Positions 60,816 through 64,000 of a stretch of DNA of 64,000 bases are shown here, in pieces. A model generated the notes under the pieces. The model made no database searches. It saw only the letters and a list, made by a program, of their open reading frames with translations, and had not been told where the DNA came from. The position numbers and the translations under genes were made by a program. Position 1 is the stretch's first letter. Each line of letters opens with the position of its first letter. The DNA is from JALHOP01 sp964484195 (GTDB lineage Bacteria; Myxococcota; XYA12-FULL-58-9; JALHOP01): assembly GCA_964484195.1 (NCBI GenBank), contig CAZAER010000019.1, positions 1 through 64,000 on the forward strand, read 5' to 3'.

Positions 60816-61994
60816 TCACAGGCTACCGCGGCTAGGTAATGCCGCCCTGGCGCGTCGCGCCAACTCACCTTCGAACTGCTCTCTACTCGTTTGCAGCGCC
60901 CGTTGGAACTGCGGCTCCTTCAGAGTCTTGCGAGCATTGACCGAGAGCTCCTTTGCGAGCTGGTCGACGCCCCCGCTCACGGCCCCATTCATGCCCGCAA
61001 TGGCACGGTAGTAGGCGACCTGACCGCGAACACGGGCGCAGGCCTCCATCAACCCCTGGAGCACCAACGCCTTGTCGCGGCTGTTCCAGCCTCGGCGACG
61101 GGCGAGCCGCTCGCCCCACGGGTCGAGGAAAGGGCTCGGCGGCTTCATGAGATCGGGATCGACGCGCAGCTCGCGCATGGCGCGCAGCGGATAGTTGCGG
61201 TGGCCCTCCGCGGACAGCAGCTCGCGGTAGAGCTTGGCCGCGATCGCGTAGGCCCCACCAAAGCGTTCCGGACGCTCGTGCGCCAGACGGCCGAGCTGCT
61301 CGCGCAAGGGGTGGGGATGACCGACCGAGAACCCCTGATCGATGTCGCCGGCGTTGTGGGTGATGACGGCGGCGAGCATGAGCATGTCGCGCTCGCGGCC
61401 TTTGCTCTCGACGAGCGCGAGAAACGCCTGCGATTCGCGCTCGACCTGGCGGATGGCACAGGCTTCGAGCTCGTCGGAGCCTGCCTTGTCCCCATGAAGC
61501 AGGAGCGCCTGCATGCCAGCCGTGAGGATCGACAGCTTCTCGCCATCGTGCCCCGACATCGAGCGGCCGGTCGCATCGGGGACCCAGCTCTGGGTCACGG
61601 CGCGCACGTCCCAGTCGTCGGTCGCGAGCGCGATGGCCTTCATTGCAGTGAGCGCGTCGCGCGAGAGCTTGCGGTCGAACCACAGGTGATTGCGGATCTT
61701 GCTGTCGACGTCGGAGGGCACGAAGGTCGCAACGGTCGAGAAGTGCGAGGCCACGCAGAGCTCGAAGTAACGCACCCATTCCTGCTCGCTGGGCTTCGGC
61801 GTGCTCTTGATGTCGCCGCTATTGCGGACGATGCGCCAATACGGCGTTTCTTCGAGCGTAAAGTGCAAGCGCTCGTTCGAGTAGGTCGGCGTGATCTCGA
61901 GGACGTCGCGATCGAACAGGAACGGCGCGGTGTTGCGAACGATGTCGACCAGCGTCTCGGGCGCGATGAAGTTGGCGAAGGTCTGCTTTGGCAC
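60816..61994 (-). CDS. Conserved-looking soluble protein of unknown function
   Basis: 392 aa, no signal peptide or membrane helix, mostly helical. Landmarks are YSNERLHFTLEETPYWRIVRN near the start (core ERLHFTLEETPYWRI), AALVVTHNAGDIDQGF-type segment (AVITHNAGDIDQGF) and a Trp/Arg-rich part (PWGERLARRRGWNSRDKAL). The start is a GTG at 61994 with GAGGAG very close before it. First gene of a three-gene operon ending in the hydrolase. I do not recognise the family. Confidence 0.75.
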   Translation of the reverse strand: MPKQTFANFIAPETLVDIVRNTAPFLFDRDVLEITPTYSNERLHFTLEETPYWRIVRNSGDIKSTPKPSEQEWVRYFELCVASHFSTVATFVPSDVDSKIRNHLWFDRKLSRDALTAMKAIALATDDWDVRAVTQSWVPDATGRSMSGHDGEKLSILTAGMQALLLHGDKAGSDELEACAIRQVERESQAFLALVESKGRERDMLMLAAVITHNAGDIDQGFSVGHPHPLREQLGRLAHERPERFGGAYAIAAKLYRELLSAEGHRNYPLRAMRELRVDPDLMKPPSPFLDPWGERLARRRGWNSRDKALVLQGLMEACARVRGQVAYYRAIAGMNGAVSGGVDQLAKELSVNARKTLKEPQFQRALQTSREQFEGELARRARAALPSRGSL

Positions 61995-62060
61995 GACTCC
62001 TCAAGGCCTAAACGCGATCGGAACGCAATCCGAAATCTGAACGTGCGTACAGCGAAGCTG

Positions 62061-62089
62061 TTGACGTGATCGATCACCCCAGATAATCC
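62061..62089 (+). promoter_or_regulatory. Sigma-70 promoter of top6B
   Basis: TTGACG (62061-62066), 17-nt spacer, TAATCC (62084-62089). With a start near 62096 the leader would be about 26 nt and includes the GGAGG ribosome site. Confidence 0.5.
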
Positions 62090-62107
62090 CGCCTGAAGCC
62101 TGTTTTT

Positions 62108-62124
62108 GGAGGTCCGAGACCTTG
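62108..62124 (+). promoter_or_regulatory. Ribosome binding site that fixes the TTG start of top6B
   Basis: GGAGG at 62108-62112, 9 nt before TTG at 62122. No ATG or GTG in frame is placed as well, and the residues after the TTG (MAKKAAARRP) read smoothly. Confidence 0.75.
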
Positions 62125-64000
62125 GCCAAGAAAGCCGCCGCCCGTCGCCCTGCTCCCAAGGCTAAAGCCACGCCGAAGTCCTCGAAGAAGGCCGCTGCCA
62201 CGCAGCAAAGCCTCGACTTCGGGGCCACCGCCGTCAAAGGCAAGCGCGCCGCCGCCTCTGCCGCCGAGGTCGACCTGACCGCTGAAGCGGAGGCTGCCGT
62301 CCTCCAGGGTCGCAAGTCCAAGAAGGCCGCGCCCGCCGCGGACGACGACGCGCCCAAGAAGAAAGAGCGCACCCGCGTCTCCGCCGAGAAGATGGGCGAG
62401 ATGCAGCGTGAGATCTCGATTAGCGAGTTCTTCACGAAGAATCGCCACTTGCTCGGCTTCGACAACGCCGCCCGCGCCCTGCTCACCTCCATCAAGGAAG
62501 CGGTCGACAACTCGCTCGACGCTTGCGAAGAGGCCGGCATCCTCCCGGACATCAAGGTGGTCATCGAGCAGCAGAGCGAGACCCGCTACAAGATGCACGT
62601 CGAGGACAACGGCCCGGGCATCGTCAAAGCCCAGGTGCCCAAGGTCTTCGGCAAGCTCCTCTACGGCTCGAAGTTCCACCGCCTGCGCCAGTCGCGCGGC
62701 CAGCAAGGCATCGGCATCAGCGCCGCCGGCATGTACGGCCAGCTGACCACCGGTAAGCCCGTCGTCGTTACCTCGAAGACCGGCAAAGGCAAGCCCGCCT
62801 ACCACTACCACCTGCGCATCGACACCAACGCCAACAAGCCGGTCATCGTCCACGAAGACGAGTTCGACTGGGACAACAAAGATCACGGCACCGAAGTCGC
62901 GATCGAGATGGAAGCCTCCTACAAGGGCGGCAAGAAGGGCATCGACGAGTTCATCCAGCAGGTGGCCTTCGCAAACCCGCACTTGCGCCTCGAGTACTGG
63001 CGCCCCGGCAAGCCGCCGCTCGTCTACCCGCGCGTCACCAACGAGCTGCCGCCGGAAGCGAAAGAAATCAAACCGCATCCGTACGGCGTCGAGCTGGGCA
63101 TGCTCATGCGCATGATGCAGGGGTCGGGCGAATCGACGGTCGCGGGCCTCTTGCAGAGCGAGTTCTCGCGCGTCACCAGCAGCGTCTCGCAAGAGATCCT
63201 CGGCAAGGCCAAGGTCTCCTCGCGCAAGAAGCCGAAAGACGTCAGCCAGGCGGAGGCCGAGGCCATTTACAAGGCCATCTCCGAGACCAAGATCATGGCG
63301 CCGCCGACCACGTGTCTTGCGCCCATTGGTGAAGAGTCGCTCATCGAGGGCTTGAAGGCGCTGCTCGTGCAGCAGCACTTCGCCGCCGAGGAAGCGCGCC
63401 AGCGCAAGAAGGCCGAAGACGAAGCCGCGGCAGCAGCGGGCGGCGAAGAAGCCGCCGCGGCCGCCACCAGCGCCGTGGAGCAGAAAGTCCAAGATGCGCT
63501 CTCGTCGATCACCGAGGTCAAGCCGGACGACGACGATGACGAAGAGCTCGCGAAGTTCAGCCTGACCGTTTCAGCGGACGACGCTTCCGCCGACGCGGTG
63601 CGTGCTGGCGTCATCAACATCTTCGGTCAGCCGACGTTCATGACCGCGTGCACCCGTCCCCCGAAGGTCTACCGCGGCAATCCCTTCCAGGTGGAAGCGG
63701 CGATTGCCTGGGGCGGCGAGCTGCCGGCCGACGAGCTGGCGCAGGTCGTCCGTTTCGCGAACCGCGTGCCGCTTCTCTACCAGCAGGGCGCGTGCGCCAT
63801 GACGCAGTCGGTGTTGCGCACCAACTGGAAGGGCTACGACGTCGAGCAATCACGCGGCGCCCTGCCCACCGGCCCGCTCTTGGTCATGGTGCACATCGCT
63901 TCGGTCTGGGTGCCATTCACCAGCGAAGCCAAAGAGGCGGTCGCGCACTACGACGAGATCATCAACGAGCTGAAGTCGGCGCTGCAGGAATGCGGCCGTC
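62122..64000 (+). CDS. top6B: DNA topoisomerase VI subunit B (partial, cut by window end)
   Basis: 626 codons visible, no stop before the edge. GHKL ATPase motifs are clear: EAVDNSLDA (N-box), EDNGPGI (G1) and GQQGIGISAAGMYGQL (G2), followed by H2TH- and transducer-like regions. Type IIB topoisomerase: with subunit A it cuts and passes duplex DNA using ATP. Unusual parts are a Lys/Ala-rich N-terminal tail of about 90 residues and an Ala/Glu/Asp-rich insertion (about residues 430-475, including PDDDDDEELA). Topo VI is archaeal and plant; bacterial copies are sporadic. top6A is expected just downstream, outside the window. Confidence 0.93.
   Translation, partial: MAKKAAARRPAPKAKATPKSSKKAAATQQSLDFGATAVKGKRAAASAAEVDLTAEAEAAVLQGRKSKKAAPAADDDAPKKKERTRVSAEKMGEMQREISISEFFTKNRHLLGFDNAARALLTSIKEAVDNSLDACEEAGILPDIKVVIEQQSETRYKMHVEDNGPGIVKAQVPKVFGKLLYGSKFHRLRQSRGQQGIGISAAGMYGQLTTGKPVVVTSKTGKGKPAYHYHLRIDTNANKPVIVHEDEFDWDNKDHGTEVAIEMEASYKGGKKGIDEFIQQVAFANPHLRLEYWRPGKPPLVYPRVTNELPPEAKEIKPHPYGVELGMLMRMMQGSGESTVAGLLQSEFSRVTSSVSQEILGKAKVSSRKKPKDVSQAEAEAIYKAISETKIMAPPTTCLAPIGEESLIEGLKALLVQQHFAAEEARQRKKAEDEAAAAAGGEEAAAAATSAVEQKVQDALSSITEVKPDDDDDEELAKFSLTVSADDASADAVRAGVINIFGQPTFMTACTRPPKVYRGNPFQVEAAIAWGGELPADELAQVVRFANRVPLLYQQGACAMTQSVLRTNWKGYDVEQSRGALPTGPLLVMVHIASVWVPFTSEAKEAVAHYDEIINELKSALQECGR

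Noticed and set aside
62074..63492. Open frame of 472 codons on the minus strand
   Set aside because: Antisense shadow of top6B; low-complexity Leu/Arg/Asp/Val composition without motifs.

Overview
The window is high-GC, gene-dense bacterial chromosome (about 52 protein genes, no rRNA, tRNA, CRISPR array, phage or insertion sequence that I can see). Gene content points to a deltaproteobacterium-like member of the Myxococcota: a DUF4388/receiver protein with a long Pro-rich linker, a Cys-rich lipoprotein, HEAT-repeat lipoproteins, a short Hsp70, A2M-PBP1C, a long MCE protein and a bacterial topoisomerase VI B subunit. This lineage call is inference from gene families, not from a marker-gene tree.

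Layout. 1-5.4 kb: thioredoxin-like fusion protein, HflX, glutathione synthetase, two small unknown genes, SCP2-like protein. 5.6-12 kb: sulfatase-fold lipoprotein, SulP transporter with beta carbonic anhydrase, DUF971-TetR pair, small membrane proteins. 12-19.6 kb: an operon of ECF sigma factor, anti-sigma factor, periplasmic protein and RecQ, then ProC and two divergent HEAT-repeat proteins. 19.8-25.5 kb: ComF, alanine racemase, and MlaE-MlaF-MlaD with translationally coupled starts. 25.6-27.7 kb: an islet of small unknown genes including a paralogous pair. 27.7-37.9 kb: a HEMGH metallopeptidase (apparently frameshifted at its 5' end) divergent from a giant alpha-2-macroglobulin coupled to PBP1C. 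37.9-40.8 kb: two unknown, mutually related membrane proteins. 41-48.6 kb: YkgJ-type protein, SIMPL protein, MFS transporter, MiaB, a pentapeptide-like protein with a DUF2089 regulator, GH16 glycosidase. 48.7-55 kb: DUF4388 protein, NadD, Hsp70, Cys-rich lipoprotein, an unknown Ser/Thr/Pro-rich protein. 55-62 kb: FmdB-type protein, Lnt, TruB, RbfA, CoaE and a three-gene unknown/hydrolase operon. 62.1 kb to the end: topoisomerase VI B, cut by the window edge.

Genome style. Genes are packed tightly: ATGA/GTGA/TGATG couplings are common, and 8 of 12 convergent gene pairs overlap, three of them by more than 110 bp. Several divergent genes have a -10-like hexamer only 7-9 nt before the start codon, suggesting leaderless mRNAs, whereas the orphan unknown genes carry good Shine-Dalgarno sequences. 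The most intriguing unexplained content is a scattered set of orphan proteins with disordered Ser/Thr/Pro-rich N-termini (effector-like by appearance only), two pairs of which are unknown paralog families; a CCGAT-N-GCCGA repeat captured in frame by two unrelated genes 3 kb apart; an over-represented CGCT-NN-AGCG palindrome; and the bacterial Top6B.
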